A DNA stretch of 39,913 nucleotides from Bacteroidaceae bacterium. GTDB taxonomy: Bacteria > Bacteroidota > Bacteroidia > Bacteroidales > Bacteroidaceae. The stretch spans positions 1 to 39,913 of the forward strand of contig JAFYQQ010000062.1 in the NCBI GenBank assembly GCA_017559845.1, in the 5' to 3' direction. The stretch's first letter is position 1. Every line of letters begins with the position of its first letter. A program made the position numbers and the translations under genes. The notes under the pieces are model-generated. The model searched no databases, had not been told where the DNA came from, and saw only the letters and a list, made by a program, of their open reading frames with translations. Shown piece by piece: positions 13,913 to 23,167 of the stretch.

Positions 13913-16174
13913 TTAAAAATTCCAAGTCAATGTGGCGCCCCACTGCAAAGGCTTGCCCTGCTGTAGGAAGCGGTTCTTCATGGAGACAAAATAGAATGTG
14001 CTGTACGAAGCGTCTGTCAGGTTACGTCCCCATAATGTCAGATTCCAGGAATCGTATGAGAAACGCGCCGAAGCATTGAGCAGGGCATAGAAGTCTTGCC
14101 GGGCTTCATTCCGTTCGTCCCAATAGAGCGGACCCACGCCCCGCACATCGGCGTGAAGCGTCAGGGCCATCCGGTCGTTCTTCATCGGCACATGCCAGTC
14201 TGCCCCTGCCATCAGCGTATGTTGCGGCACATAAGGGATGTATTTGTCCTTGTAGTTGGCATTACCGTCAGGATAATCGGCAAAGACAGCATGCGTATAG
14301 CCATAAGATGCCTGCAACGTAATCGCATTCCAACGGTGTGTTCCTTCCAGTTCTACACCGCAGATACGCGAATGACCGGCATTGGTCATCATACGTCCGG
14401 TCTGCATTCCGGGGGGGAATACCGTCAACTGTTGGTCGCGGCAATCAGTATAGAAGACGGTTGCGGATGCAGAGGTGCCGTTCTTTTGCCACTTGTATCC
14501 GGCATCCAGATTCCAGCTGTATTCGGGTTTGTATCGAGTGGTCTTTTTCACATCTATGTCATCTTCTACGGCAATATAGTTGCGGATGATTTCCGAAGTC
14601 ATCAACTGCTGCACCAAATCCGAGAAAAGCTGGGTGTTAAAGCCACCGGCCTTGAATCCTCTGCCTGCCGATGCATGCCAGGTGGAATTTCCCCGGTTAT
14701 ATGTAATGGCCACTTTGGGTGCCCATTGGAGATAATGGGCGGTCTGCGTACCAGTCAATCGCACAGGGAGCAGACGGTCTATATCACCATCGGGCGAAGC
14801 AATGTGATACTGTACTTCCGCTCCGCTGTCATACTTGAACTGCTGTCCTTCATATTCAATTCGGCCACCGGCTGTCAGTTTCCAACCCTTGCCCAAATTC
14901 ACCACACTATGATGGTAAAGGGAAAGTCCGTAATATCGCTGTACAAAATCACTTTCCACCGGAAAGACGTCCGTCATGAAGGAGAGCGTATCTTGCGGGC
15001 TCATCTGCTGGATGCCGGCATTGGCATTGTCCAGAATCAGACGTTGTATGCCGTCGGCCTTAAATGTAACCGGAGCAGACGTGGCAAGATTCCTGCCCCA
15101 CAGATTCATGCCCGTAAGCCAGTCCCATCGTTCTCTGGAATGAATGGGACGCAAGGTAAAGTCCTGGTTTATCGTGTGGTCACGCTGCGCCTGTTCAAGC
15201 GTGAACATGGAAAGCGGCGTAAAGTCCTGGTCCATCTGCATAGCATCGTCCACCAGTTGATAGGATGTGGTGGCATTGTAGCGAAGTCGTTCCCACCTCC
15301 CTTCGAACGAAGCTGCCAGTCGCCATGTCACACGATGGTAGCCGCAATGGTCATTATAGCTTATCGGGAGCAAGTGGTCTGTACCCTCCTCCAGAAGCCC
15401 GTATGGGAAACCACCCTGATTCACCCAGTCAAGACCAGAAACAACGTTCCAATGCACTCCGTCCGGATCACCCTGTCGCGTAAGTCCTTCCATGCGGAAG
15501 TTCAGACCGGCGGTTCGGCTCCAGTCGCAATGCGCATTCTTGTATTCATTTGTATAAAATCCATCGGAACGCGAGCCGTGTGCGGCAAGCGAAATACCCA
15601 GATTTTCATTAAGACGCCGGTAAGTAGATGCTCTTCCTCGCCATGTATTTCCGTTTCCTCCCTCAACCATCAGACGTGTCCCCTCATAATCAAGGGGAGA
15701 AATGGTCTTGATGTCCATAACCCCGCCCATGGCATTACGGCCATAGAGCGTATTTTGGGGACCGCGCAGCACAGCTATGCTCCGCACGTCCAGCAAAGGG
15801 AAATCGTAGGTGTTCTTGTTCAGCAAAGGCACACCATCCACATATACCCCCATGGCAGGTTGGTCTATGCGCGAGCCCAATCCACGGATATATACAGATG
15901 AGGTCATTCTGGAACCGTAGTCGGGAATGTGCAGGTTGGGCACCAGAGAGGAAAGTTCCTTCACATCCGTCACACGCAGTTTTTCCATCTCACGCATATG
16001 GAATGTAGAATTTGCCACGGGACAAAGGTCGGCCATCTGCACGTTGCGGCTCAACGGTGCCACCACAACCACCTGGCGCATGGTATCTGCCGGCACACCA
16101 CTTTCGGACTCGGCCTTTACAGAATGCAGCAAACCAGGCAGAAACACCATTCCTGCCCACACACAAAACCTCAT
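13913..16174 (-). CDS. TonB-dependent outer-membrane receptor
   Basis: 753 residues from the ATG at 16174 (MRFCVWAGMVFLPGLLHSVKA, signal peptide); a TTG seven codons upstream is the only alternative. Plug domain ~50-165: 'VTDVKELSSLVPNLHIPDYG', 'SVYIRGLGSRIDQPAMGVYVDGVPLL', 'VLRGPQNTLYGRNAMGGVMDIKT'. 22-strand barrel follows, ending in 'LQWGATLTWNF' with the terminal aromatic. It has no N-terminal carboxypeptidase-like domain and no SusD partner, so it is not a classical SusC; it looks more like a siderophore/cofactor-type receptor. The ligand is unknown. The downstream lipoprotein likely works with it. An 18-bp palindrome lies at its -33 region. Confidence 0.92.
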   Translation of the reverse strand: MRFCVWAGMVFLPGLLHSVKAESESGVPADTMRQVVVVAPLSRNVQMADLCPVANSTFHMREMEKLRVTDVKELSSLVPNLHIPDYGSRMTSSVYIRGLGSRIDQPAMGVYVDGVPLLNKNTYDFPLLDVRSIAVLRGPQNTLYGRNAMGGVMDIKTISPLDYEGTRLMVEGGNGNTWRGRASTYRRLNENLGISLAAHGSRSDGFYTNEYKNAHCDWSRTAGLNFRMEGLTRQGDPDGVHWNVVSGLDWVNQGGFPYGLLEEGTDHLLPISYNDHCGYHRVTWRLAASFEGRWERLRYNATTSYQLVDDAMQMDQDFTPLSMFTLEQAQRDHTINQDFTLRPIHSRERWDWLTGMNLWGRNLATSAPVTFKADGIQRLILDNANAGIQQMSPQDTLSFMTDVFPVESDFVQRYYGLSLYHHSVVNLGKGWKLTAGGRIEYEGQQFKYDSGAEVQYHIASPDGDIDRLLPVRLTGTQTAHYLQWAPKVAITYNRGNSTWHASAGRGFKAGGFNTQLFSDLVQQLMTSEIIRNYIAVEDDIDVKKTTRYKPEYSWNLDAGYKWQKNGTSASATVFYTDCRDQQLTVFPPGMQTGRMMTNAGHSRICGVELEGTHRWNAITLQASYGYTHAVFADYPDGNANYKDKYIPYVPQHTLMAGADWHVPMKNDRMALTLHADVRGVGPLYWDERNEARQDFYALLNASARFSYDSWNLTLWGRNLTDASYSTFYFVSMKNRFLQQGKPLQWGATLTWNF

Positions 16175-16203
16175 TATAGAACGTAATTCTTTCAAATCAG
16201 GTG

Positions 16204-16251
16204 CAAAGATAGTGCAGCGTCACGGGTTCTGCAATCCTCATTTGTGAGGAT
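16204..16251 (-). promoter_or_regulatory. TonB receptor promoter with an overlapping palindrome
   Basis: The -7 box TATCTTTG is at 16211-16204 on the minus strand, with ATTG (16235-16232) 20 bp upstream as the -33. A perfect palindrome ATCCTCA-TTTG-TGAGGAT at 16234-16251 overlaps the -33 edge, where an operator for metal, heme or cofactor control would sit. Confidence 0.5.
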
Positions 16252-16310
16252 ATTTGGGGATTTTTGTGTAAGGACTTCACTTTTACTCCAAGAACAACCG
16301 CCTCGTTACA

Positions 16311-16350
16311 TAACAAAAACAATTCCGTCCCTTTTACGGAACGGAATTGT
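16311..16350 (-). terminator. Terminator of the three-gene secreted-protein operon
   Basis: Ten-bp stem ACAATTCCGT (16319-16328) / ACGGAATTGT (16341-16350), followed on the minus strand by TTTTTGTT. It lies about 40 bp after the stop of the nuclease-fold gene; the A/T-rich flanks could make it work both ways. Confidence 0.7.
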
Positions 16351-16388
16351 AAAAATGTAAGACATGTGTCCGGAAGAGGACGGACAGT

Positions 16389-18092
16389 TTACTTCTTTAA
16401 GTATTTCTTGCCATCCATAATGTAAATTCCCTTCTGAGGCGCCTGAACCTTTCGGCCATTGAGGTCGAACATATCCGTTTCATGAGCCATCTGATCGGAA
16501 GTGCAGTCAATCGATGTGGCAGTGAAGCGCGCGTTGCGGAGCGCCTCTGTGGCTTCCTCGAGCATTTGCACCTGAGCACGGGTTACGGTTCCGTCCTCGG
16601 CCTGTTTGCCCACCTCGTCAATAAGGGCAGTCAACGCATCGGCTGCTTCCTTCACTTCGGTGTTTTTTGCATACAAGCAAGAGGAGCTTACCTCGTTCTT
16701 GTACATCTGGAACTCTGCCACACTGTACTGGGGATGACCATTGCGCAAGTGTTCTGCAGGCGTGTGAAGCACATGGAAACGCACATACTTATAAGGCTTG
16801 CGCATGGCAATGTTTTCACTGCTGTAGCTGCGGGCGACGTCTCCGCCAAAGTTATACACATGACAGATGTAGTTCCAGTTCTCACCATCCTCGGAAGCTG
16901 TAATCATCAGGTCTTTCCAACGGTCTCCTTGTCCGTATTCCACATTATCGTTTCTGCGATAATAGGTAAAACGGAAGTTGGAAACGTTTTCGTCCCTGAG
17001 TTCCACCTGCAGATAATGGGGCTGCGAAGGCGGAGTCTTGCTGTAGAGAGAATGGATATAGGTACTTGAGTTCAAATCTATGGCATTACGCATGGCATAA
17101 CCGGCCTCCATTCCGTCTGAAGAAAGTTGGGACGCGAGATTGACCAGGCGGGTACGGGTATTGGTATAGGCATACACGCTGTCCACCTCTTGCCACGCCT
17201 TTATGATTGCACCACGGGCATCGTCGGCCACACTGGTGGTAAAGTAGGTATCGGCCCACAACGGATCGTGGTCGGACATCCAGAATCCATCAGGCGTCTT
17301 GCGGTTGTCCCACTGGGCATAAGTGGAGGTCACGTTCTTGGTGGCATAGATATAGTCTATGCGTCCAGTTGGAGCTTTCGAACCGGTAGAATAATGCTTG
17401 CGCCGGCGGGAACTGGTCCACATATCCCTGAGCAGGATCTTCCAGTTGAGCACATAGGTGTAGTTGTCCTCGGTGTCCTTCATATTGAAGTCACCGGTAA
17501 AATAATGGGGCAAGTCCTTGCCGAACTTCTTGTTCAAGTCCAGCATGTGCTGTTTTACCACCCTAATCTGCGCCTGGCGCACAGGTTGCGAATCATAACT
17601 CAAGTGGGTGTTGGTAATGAGGAAACGCGCACCGCTGTGCAAATCCTCCATATACGCCCAAGTGGCAATTCTGTAGTGGCTGGAGCCTTCCACTTTGGAA
17701 TGCACGTCCGGGGTCTCCGTTAGCCAATAATTACCGGTGTCCAGAACGCGGAAGCGATCTGTGCGATAGATAATGGCCGTGTATTCACCGCTTTCTGCAC
17801 CGTTGTTTCGGGCTGTACCCACCATGGCATAGTTGGGAATGCCGCGCAGGATGTCGCACAGTTCCTGTCGCACCGGTTCCTGCATACCCAAAAGGTCAGG
17901 AGCCACATCGTTCAGATACTGGTGAATGACCGCACAACGGTTCTCCCATGTATTGCGTCCGTTACCGTCGGTAACAAGAATGTTTCCCATGGGAATGTTG
18001 TACGACATGATGCGGATTTTTTCCGTTGCCGCCCGAGCGGTGACCGAAGCCACCGCTGCGAGAAGCAAAAGAAAATATTTACAGAATTTCAT
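16389..18092 (-). CDS. Secreted endonuclease/exonuclease/phosphatase-fold protein with F5/8-type C domain
   Basis: 567 residues from the ATG at 18092 (MKFCKYFLLLLAAVASVTARA, signal peptide). EEP domain ~25-290 with its metal and catalytic landmarks: 'IMSYNIPMG', 'GMQEPV', 'NTHLSYDS', 'TGDFNMKDTE', 'GRIDYIYA', 'SDHDPLWADT'. Members cut DNA, phospholipid or inositol phosphates; the target here is open. Then a discoidin-like domain (~325-475: 'YIHSLYSKTPPSQPHYLQVEL', 'YKYVRFHVL', 'YSVAEFQMY') and a C-terminal tail 'MFDLNGRKVQAPQKGIYIMDGKKYLKK'-like (about 27 residues) similar to the tails of the next two upstream proteins. It starts 30 bp after the stop of the 1496-residue gene, so they form an operon. 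Confidence 0.88.
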   Translation of the reverse strand: MKFCKYFLLLLAAVASVTARAATEKIRIMSYNIPMGNILVTDGNGRNTWENRCAVIHQYLNDVAPDLLGMQEPVRQELCDILRGIPNYAMVGTARNNGAESGEYTAIIYRTDRFRVLDTGNYWLTETPDVHSKVEGSSHYRIATWAYMEDLHSGARFLITNTHLSYDSQPVRQAQIRVVKQHMLDLNKKFGKDLPHYFTGDFNMKDTEDNYTYVLNWKILLRDMWTSSRRRKHYSTGSKAPTGRIDYIYATKNVTSTYAQWDNRKTPDGFWMSDHDPLWADTYFTTSVADDARGAIIKAWQEVDSVYAYTNTRTRLVNLASQLSSDGMEAGYAMRNAIDLNSSTYIHSLYSKTPPSQPHYLQVELRDENVSNFRFTYYRRNDNVEYGQGDRWKDLMITASEDGENWNYICHVYNFGGDVARSYSSENIAMRKPYKYVRFHVLHTPAEHLRNGHPQYSVAEFQMYKNEVSSSCLYAKNTEVKEAADALTALIDEVGKQAEDGTVTRAQVQMLEEATEALRNARFTATSIDCTSDQMAHETDMFDLNGRKVQAPQKGIYIMDGKKYLKK

Positions 18093-18122
18093 CGTTTCCA
18101 ATTACTTTAGATGTACTTTGAC

Positions 18123-21100
18123 TTACTTTACAACCGTACGGCCCACGCCCTTCTGGCCCTTGAGGATGTACATGCCGCGAGGCATACCCTGCAGGCTGGC
18201 AGAAGCGGGAACACGAGAGCGGAGCAGACGACCCTGCACGTCATATACGTTCACGGTCTGGCCCAACTCGGCATTCACGTCTACAATGGCGTTTTCCTTA
18301 TCATTGTAATAGGTGCCGTCCTCGGCCTTGAATACGATCAGATGGGTTGCATCCAGTACGGGGTGCTGGTCGCCACCTTCACCCAAAGTCTGGAACCATA
18401 CGGGGCTTTCAGTGTTACCACCATTCAGGTTATAGGTAACTTCTCCTGATTTCACCTGTTCCAGATTCACTATAGTCGCCTTCTTGCCGTCACCATTATT
18501 GCTGTAGTTGTTGATGAGAACAACCTTGTCGTTGCCTGCTCCATAGCGGGTAAAGAACTGATCCATACCGTCGTGTCCGGTTACAGTACTGATTGACCAG
18601 CAGTTCTCCACACTACCGCCAACAGTTCCGAACCATCCGCAAATCTGGGCGCAGTTCTTCCAACTGTCAACGCCTGATGCCTGAGTGATGGCACCAGTGG
18701 TGTAGCAGTTCTTGATGTGGGCAATGTTGCCACTGTTGGCGTTACCCAAAATACCTGCGGCTGCCACATTGGCTGATACGGTTCCTTCGTTACCCAGGTT
18801 CTCCAACCAAACATCACCGCTACCAGTACTACGGCCTACCAGACCGGCACGGTCATTACCTGTGATGGCACAAGTGCTGTCCAGACGAAGATTGCGAATT
18901 ACAGCAGGGCTTGCAATGCTACCGAACACACCCACACCGATGGCACTGGGCTTGAACACTACTGCATTGCTGATGGTATGTCCCTTTCCGTCGAAGGTTC
19001 CCTTGTAAGGATAAGTATCGTTGGCGGTTGCACCGTCGTCTACCAGATTCCATCCGATGGGGATGAAAGGAGTATCGGTAAAGTCGAGGTCGGCACACAA
19101 TACACCGTTAATATCAGCTGCACCAGCATTTACCATCATGGCAAAGATTGTCCAGTCGCGGGTTGTTGAAAGCTGGTAAGCATCATCCTTGAAGGGAGGA
19201 TAGAGAGTATTGGAGTTGAACTTATCCACAATGGCCAAAGCATCCTCTGCAGAGGCACTACCGGTAATGAACGCATCCCAAGCTGCATTGTAGTCGGCAT
19301 ATACGGGATCTCTATCCTCGCTTGCGATAAAGCCCTGATCATACATTTCCTGAATGATGGTGTACACGCTTTCAGCTGTGGCAACCATAGTTACGTATGC
19401 CTGGCGGCACTCGTAAATCTGCTGGAAGATCTGAGAGAACTTGCCTGCGAGTTCCATCTTGGCAGCTCCGTCAGTAGCAGTTGCGATAGCCTCAACAGCA
19501 GCGGCCAACTCGTCCTTCAATGCCTGAGAGAAGTTAGGATACTTCGCATAGTCCTCTGCCTCGCTATGAATGAATGCAGAAATGGTGGCAGCACGGTCTG
19601 CATAACCTGCCAATACCTTGTCCAGCGCTTCGTTTGCCTGTTCAGTAGTACCCAGGTAGAACAGACGGAACTGTCCGAATCCTGTCCAGTCTTTCTCCAG
19701 ACCTGTGCCGGGGTTCTTGATACCTACGGTCAGGTTGCCGTCAGTAACTTCCACAGCCACATAGTTCACATAGCGGTTGCCCTTGAACGCATAAGCACAA
19801 CCAATGGGGCCCATGGGAACATAGCCTTCCATCTCACCCATTATATAGCTGTAGTCTATCGCATCACCAGTGAGGTGACAGTTCTCACCATCCACAGCAG
19901 CGTCCTTAGTAATGACATCTTCTGCTTCCATCATTACGTAGTTCACGTTTCCGTTCAGATAAAGTTGGGCTGCATGCAAGGTGTTGTAGATGTCACCGGC
20001 TGCACGGTATGCGGCATTTGCCTGCAAGAGATAGATTCCGTTCTTCATGCCGGTAAGGGTCTGGTGCATGTCAAAGGTGCAATTCCATGCTTCAGCGGCA
20101 GACATTACGCCTTCTACTGTGGCAGGAGTCATGCTGCCTTGGTATGTTCTTTCCCAACCTTCGAACTTGTCATCCAAGTAGGGGTTGGTCAACAGGTTGG
20201 TCACTTCAGATCCTGCCACATAGTCGGCCGCAATAGCCTGCTTCAACAGGTCTTCCACATATGCCTGCTCGGCTGCAACCTGCTCGTCTGTCAGCACATG
20301 GCTGGTCATGATATAAAGGAAGCTGCCGTTGGCAAAATCTTCTCCGGGTTCAATTTCATCATTCAGATAAGAAGCCAGCACATCATACAGTTCTCCTGAT
20401 ACGGGATTGGCCTCCAGATAAGCGAGAATCTCTTCACAAGCAGTCTTGTATGTTTGATAAGCTGCGGCCGATGCCTCAACGGTCTTACGGGTTTCCATCA
20501 ACTTCACGTAAGCCTCCAGGAATGCATCACGGTCGGCAATGCCTGCCAAAGCCTGTGTTTCTGCCAAGTAAGCATCCAGCAAAGCCTGAGTGGCAACGGC
20601 CTCCTGTGCAAAGGTCTGTTCTGCAGCCACAACGGTGGCGGCAAAGGTCTTGAAGGAAGCCTCGTCTGTAATACTTGCATATACGCCGTCACCAGCATGG
20701 TAAACCACACCGCGTGTGTTGTCAAATCCGGGATAAAGATCCTGACCAATGGTCTGGAACCAAGAAGGATTGATAAATGAACTGCCATTCAACAGGAATG
20801 CGAGTTTACCGCTGGCCACATCCTCTTCTTCAATATGGGTACCCTGGGTACCGAAGGGACAGTAGCAATTGGTCATGGTCAGTCCACCATAACGGGCCAG
20901 ATAACGGTTTTCAGCCTGGAAACCGGTTACGGGAGAGATACTCCAACTGTCGGTAATCTTCGCGCCCACATTACCCTGCCATCCAGAGAAGCAGGCGGCA
21001 TCCTTTTCTGCAGTAATGGTACCGGTGGTGAAGCAACGGGTAATGTTACATACGCTTGACGCATTGGCATTACCAATAAGACCAGCAGCGGCCTCGCCCT

Positions 21101-22613
21101 GACAAGTTACGTCGCACATTACACCAACCTGAATGATGTTAACGGTGTTTGCACCAGAAGAGTGACCGATAAGACCACCGGCATACTTGACACCAGTAAC
21201 AGAACAAGTCTCGTCAATCAACAGGTTCTTGATGGTACCCTTTGATACAGTACCGAAAAGTCCGGCTCCGGGTTCTGTATGGTTCACCACCATGTTGCTG
21301 ATGGTATGGAAACCACCGTCTACATCTCCGGCAAACATGTGGCTGTCGTTACCGATGGGGGTCCAATCCTCACCACCCAAGTCCAGATCGGCCACAATAC
21401 GCAGGTTCATGGGAGAAACACCAGCGTTTACCTGCTGAGCCACCCAGCGCAGTGCCATGGGGTTAGAAATTACATAGTATCCGTCCTCGCCCTGCTGAAG
21501 TGCGCCACAAGCATCGCAGAAGCCGTTCTCGTCATAGTTGTGAGGAGTGTGAACGGGTTCTGTCTCGGTGTTGGTATAGGTGAGTTCGGTTGCGGGAGTG
21601 CCGTCGCAGTTGTAAGTACCAGACTGGTAAACCACTGCCGTTCCTGTACGGGTAGGCATGGGATCTGTACCAAGCAACTGGAACCAGGCGGGAGCCTCAT
21701 TGTGGGCGTTCAGCAGATAAGCGATTTCACCGCTGGCCAACTGTTCCTCTGTTACGGCAGGAGTTTCCACGGCATTGGCACCGCCCATACCGATAACAGA
21801 GGTTCCTTCCAGATAGAAGTTGCCTGTCACTCTCTCCTTCTTGGTACTGGTGTTGCAATGACCCAGAACGGCAGCAACCTTACCACTGGTTCCACCCTCT
21901 ACGGTACCGATACTCAAGTTGCCATGCAAGCCCTTGAAATCACCGTTGTTGACGTATCCAAGAATACCACCACAGTTGTTACCTGCGTGCATAACGATAA
22001 TCTTTCCGGAGAACAGACAGTTTGTAATCTTACCGACATTAGAATAACCGGCAATACCACCGTCAGAGTCGCCCTTTTCATGGATGATGGTGAATGTTCC
22101 GCTGTAGGTACATCCGTCAATCCATGTATCACGCAAAGAGCCTACCAGACCTCCGCAATGGCCATTGTTCTCGACATTTACGTCCACACCGCAATGTACG
22201 TTCTTGATGACAGAACCACCGTCGGCATAACCGATAGTTCCCGTTGCACCGTTCATGGCATTAAGGGTTCCGGCGATGCTGAAATTCTGCAGGGTTGCAC
22301 CCATAATCTGACCGAAGAATCCTTGATTGTCACCAGTTGTGGTGTAATTGAAGTTTGTAATGCTGTGACCCTGACCGTCAAATGTTCCTCGGAACAAGGA
22401 GATACTGGTCCATTCCACGCCCGTCATGTCAATGTCTGCTGTCAGCACAGCCTGTGCCTCGGGCTTACCTTCATTTACCAGAGTTGCAAAGTCCACCAGA
22501 TCCTGTGCGGTGCCAATCTGATAGCATCCGTCCACTTCATCCAGTGCCCATGCATTGGCACAAGTCATCAGGAAGAATCCTGCGAGTGCCCCACGAAGTA
22601 ATCGTTTTCTCAT
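18123..22613 (-). CDS. Large secreted modular protein with three GLUG/beta-helix modules
   Basis: 1496 residues with a signal peptide ending in NAWA. Three related modules of about 300 residues (~30-350, ~375-665, ~1150-1445). Each opens with a 'A..DL..F...VN.G' helix, then 'GTFDGQGHSI'-type and 'G.FG......I.NL' turns as in GLUG repeats, and closes with 'SGEIAYLLN...PAWFQLLG...VVY..GTY'. Between modules 2 and 3 lie two helical FIVAR-like stretches (~670-790, ~975-1130) around a jelly-roll-like domain (~810-965). The C-terminal tail 'VYDVQGRLL......GMPRGMYILKGQ' matches a short type-9-secretion-like sorting signal. Likely a cell-surface or secreted adhesin/glycan-binding protein; no catalytic site seen. 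It leads the operon with the nuclease-fold gene. Confidence 0.82.
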   Translation of the reverse strand: MRKRLLRGALAGFFLMTCANAWALDEVDGCYQIGTAQDLVDFATLVNEGKPEAQAVLTADIDMTGVEWTSISLFRGTFDGQGHSITNFNYTTTGDNQGFFGQIMGATLQNFSIAGTLNAMNGATGTIGYADGGSVIKNVHCGVDVNVENNGHCGGLVGSLRDTWIDGCTYSGTFTIIHEKGDSDGGIAGYSNVGKITNCLFSGKIIVMHAGNNCGGILGYVNNGDFKGLHGNLSIGTVEGGTSGKVAAVLGHCNTSTKKERVTGNFYLEGTSVIGMGGANAVETPAVTEEQLASGEIAYLLNAHNEAPAWFQLLGTDPMPTRTGTAVVYQSGTYNCDGTPATELTYTNTETEPVHTPHNYDENGFCDACGALQQGEDGYYVISNPMALRWVAQQVNAGVSPMNLRIVADLDLGGEDWTPIGNDSHMFAGDVDGGFHTISNMVVNHTEPGAGLFGTVSKGTIKNLLIDETCSVTGVKYAGGLIGHSSGANTVNIIQVGVMCDVTCQGEAAAGLIGNANASSVCNITRCFTTGTITAEKDAACFSGWQGNVGAKITDSWSISPVTGFQAENRYLARYGGLTMTNCYCPFGTQGTHIEEEDVASGKLAFLLNGSSFINPSWFQTIGQDLYPGFDNTRGVVYHAGDGVYASITDEASFKTFAATVVAAEQTFAQEAVATQALLDAYLAETQALAGIADRDAFLEAYVKLMETRKTVEASAAAYQTYKTACEEILAYLEANPVSGELYDVLASYLNDEIEPGEDFANGSFLYIMTSHVLTDEQVAAEQAYVEDLLKQAIAADYVAGSEVTNLLTNPYLDDKFEGWERTYQGSMTPATVEGVMSAAEAWNCTFDMHQTLTGMKNGIYLLQANAAYRAAGDIYNTLHAAQLYLNGNVNYVMMEAEDVITKDAAVDGENCHLTGDAIDYSYIMGEMEGYVPMGPIGCAYAFKGNRYVNYVAVEVTDGNLTVGIKNPGTGLEKDWTGFGQFRLFYLGTTEQANEALDKVLAGYADRAATISAFIHSEAEDYAKYPNFSQALKDELAAAVEAIATATDGAAKMELAGKFSQIFQQIYECRQAYVTMVATAESVYTIIQEMYDQGFIASEDRDPVYADYNAAWDAFITGSASAEDALAIVDKFNSNTLYPPFKDDAYQLSTTRDWTIFAMMVNAGAADINGVLCADLDFTDTPFIPIGWNLVDDGATANDTYPYKGTFDGKGHTISNAVVFKPSAIGVGVFGSIASPAVIRNLRLDSTCAITGNDRAGLVGRSTGSGDVWLENLGNEGTVSANVAAAGILGNANSGNIAHIKNCYTTGAITQASGVDSWKNCAQICGWFGTVGGSVENCWSISTVTGHDGMDQFFTRYGAGNDKVVLINNYSNNGDGKKATIVNLEQVKSGEVTYNLNGGNTESPVWFQTLGEGGDQHPVLDATHLIVFKAEDGTYYNDKENAIVDVNAELGQTVNVYDVQGRLLRSRVPASASLQGMPRGMYILKGQKGVGRTVVK

Positions 22614-22676
22614 GAGAATAATTTTTTTTGAGTTAATAATTAATGATATTTATGTGTATTTTAATGATTTTGACAA

Positions 22677-22684
22677 CAAAGATA
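22677..22684 (-). promoter_or_regulatory. -7 box (TATCTTTG) of the 1496-residue protein operon
   Basis: Exact TAnnTTTG on the minus strand, about 64 nt before the ATG at 22613. The leader is very AT-rich. No clear -33 element. Confidence 0.5.
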
Positions 22685-22809
22685 ACAAATTCCGTCTAAA
22701 CCGCATAGTTTTCCCTCTACGGGATAAGCGTTATTTAACTTTTTTTTCACATTTTCGTTCTGTCCTATACTACCTTGCACAAGACATGGGCGCTACTGCC
22801 CCCAAAAAC

Positions 22810-22887
22810 GCAGTGCTTTCCGTTGCCCGTTGCAATGCATTGCAATGGACGATGCAATGCATTGCGTTTGTCATCGCACCGCATTGC
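22810..22887. repeat. 22-bp-period array of a 12-bp palindrome upstream of the surface-protein operon
   Basis: GCAATGCATTGC, a perfect palindrome, occurs at 22832-22843 and 22854-22865. GCACCGCATTGC at 22876-22887 and GCAGTGCTTTCC at 22810-22821 are degraded copies in the same 22-bp register. The array lies about 125-210 bp upstream of the -7 box at 22677-22684. Confidence 0.6.
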
Positions 22888-22896
22888 ATAAAGAAA

Positions 22897-22929
22897 GCCA
22901 TCCCATTCCATAATAAGGAGCGGGATGGC
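22897..22929. terminator. 8-bp stem hairpin between the array and MITE copy 2
   Basis: GCCATCCC (22897-22904) pairs with GGGATGGC (22922-22929) across a 17-nt loop. No T-run follows on either strand, so a terminator role is uncertain; it could be another repeat remnant. Confidence 0.3.
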
Positions 22930-22939
22930 CGAAGGGGTT

Positions 22940-23136
22940 AAGGAATGTTCTAAAAATTCTGAATTTAGGTTTTTACCTTTTCTGGTGTCCTCCGTTTCGG
23001 CTGCTTTTCGTCCCTTCCGGTGTCATTTTGTCAAGTCTCATCAGTCACATAGCCCGCTATGTTCCTTCTTCAACTTTCAAAAGTACACACAAAAGAAGAA
23101 CGAAAATCAACGCGACATAATTTTTAGAACATCCCT
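22940..23136. mobile_element. MITE-like repeat, copy 2
   Basis: Same element and orientation as 10365-10562: left end AGGAATGTTCTAAAAATT, right end (reverse complement) AGGGATGTTCTAAAAATT, and internal hairpin ACATAGC-CC-GCTATGT at 23047-23062. It begins 32 bp past the stop of the 1151-residue protein gene. With the palindrome array and hairpin it fills the 554-bp gap 22614-23167, in which I see no gene. Confidence 0.75.
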
Positions 23137-23167
23137 TATTTCAAGTGCCCTCTAATGGACAACTGTC

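Noticed and set aside
14096..15901. 601-codon open frame on the plus strand opposite the TonB receptor
   Set aside because: It mirrors a receptor gene with full plug and barrel motifs on the minus strand. The translated sequence shows no domain and has an odd composition; it is an antisense shadow.
21279..22601. 440-codon open frame on the plus strand opposite the 1496-residue protein
   Set aside because: Antisense to a gene with a signal peptide, repeated modules and C-terminal tail. The Cys/Val/His-rich translation has no recognisable fold.
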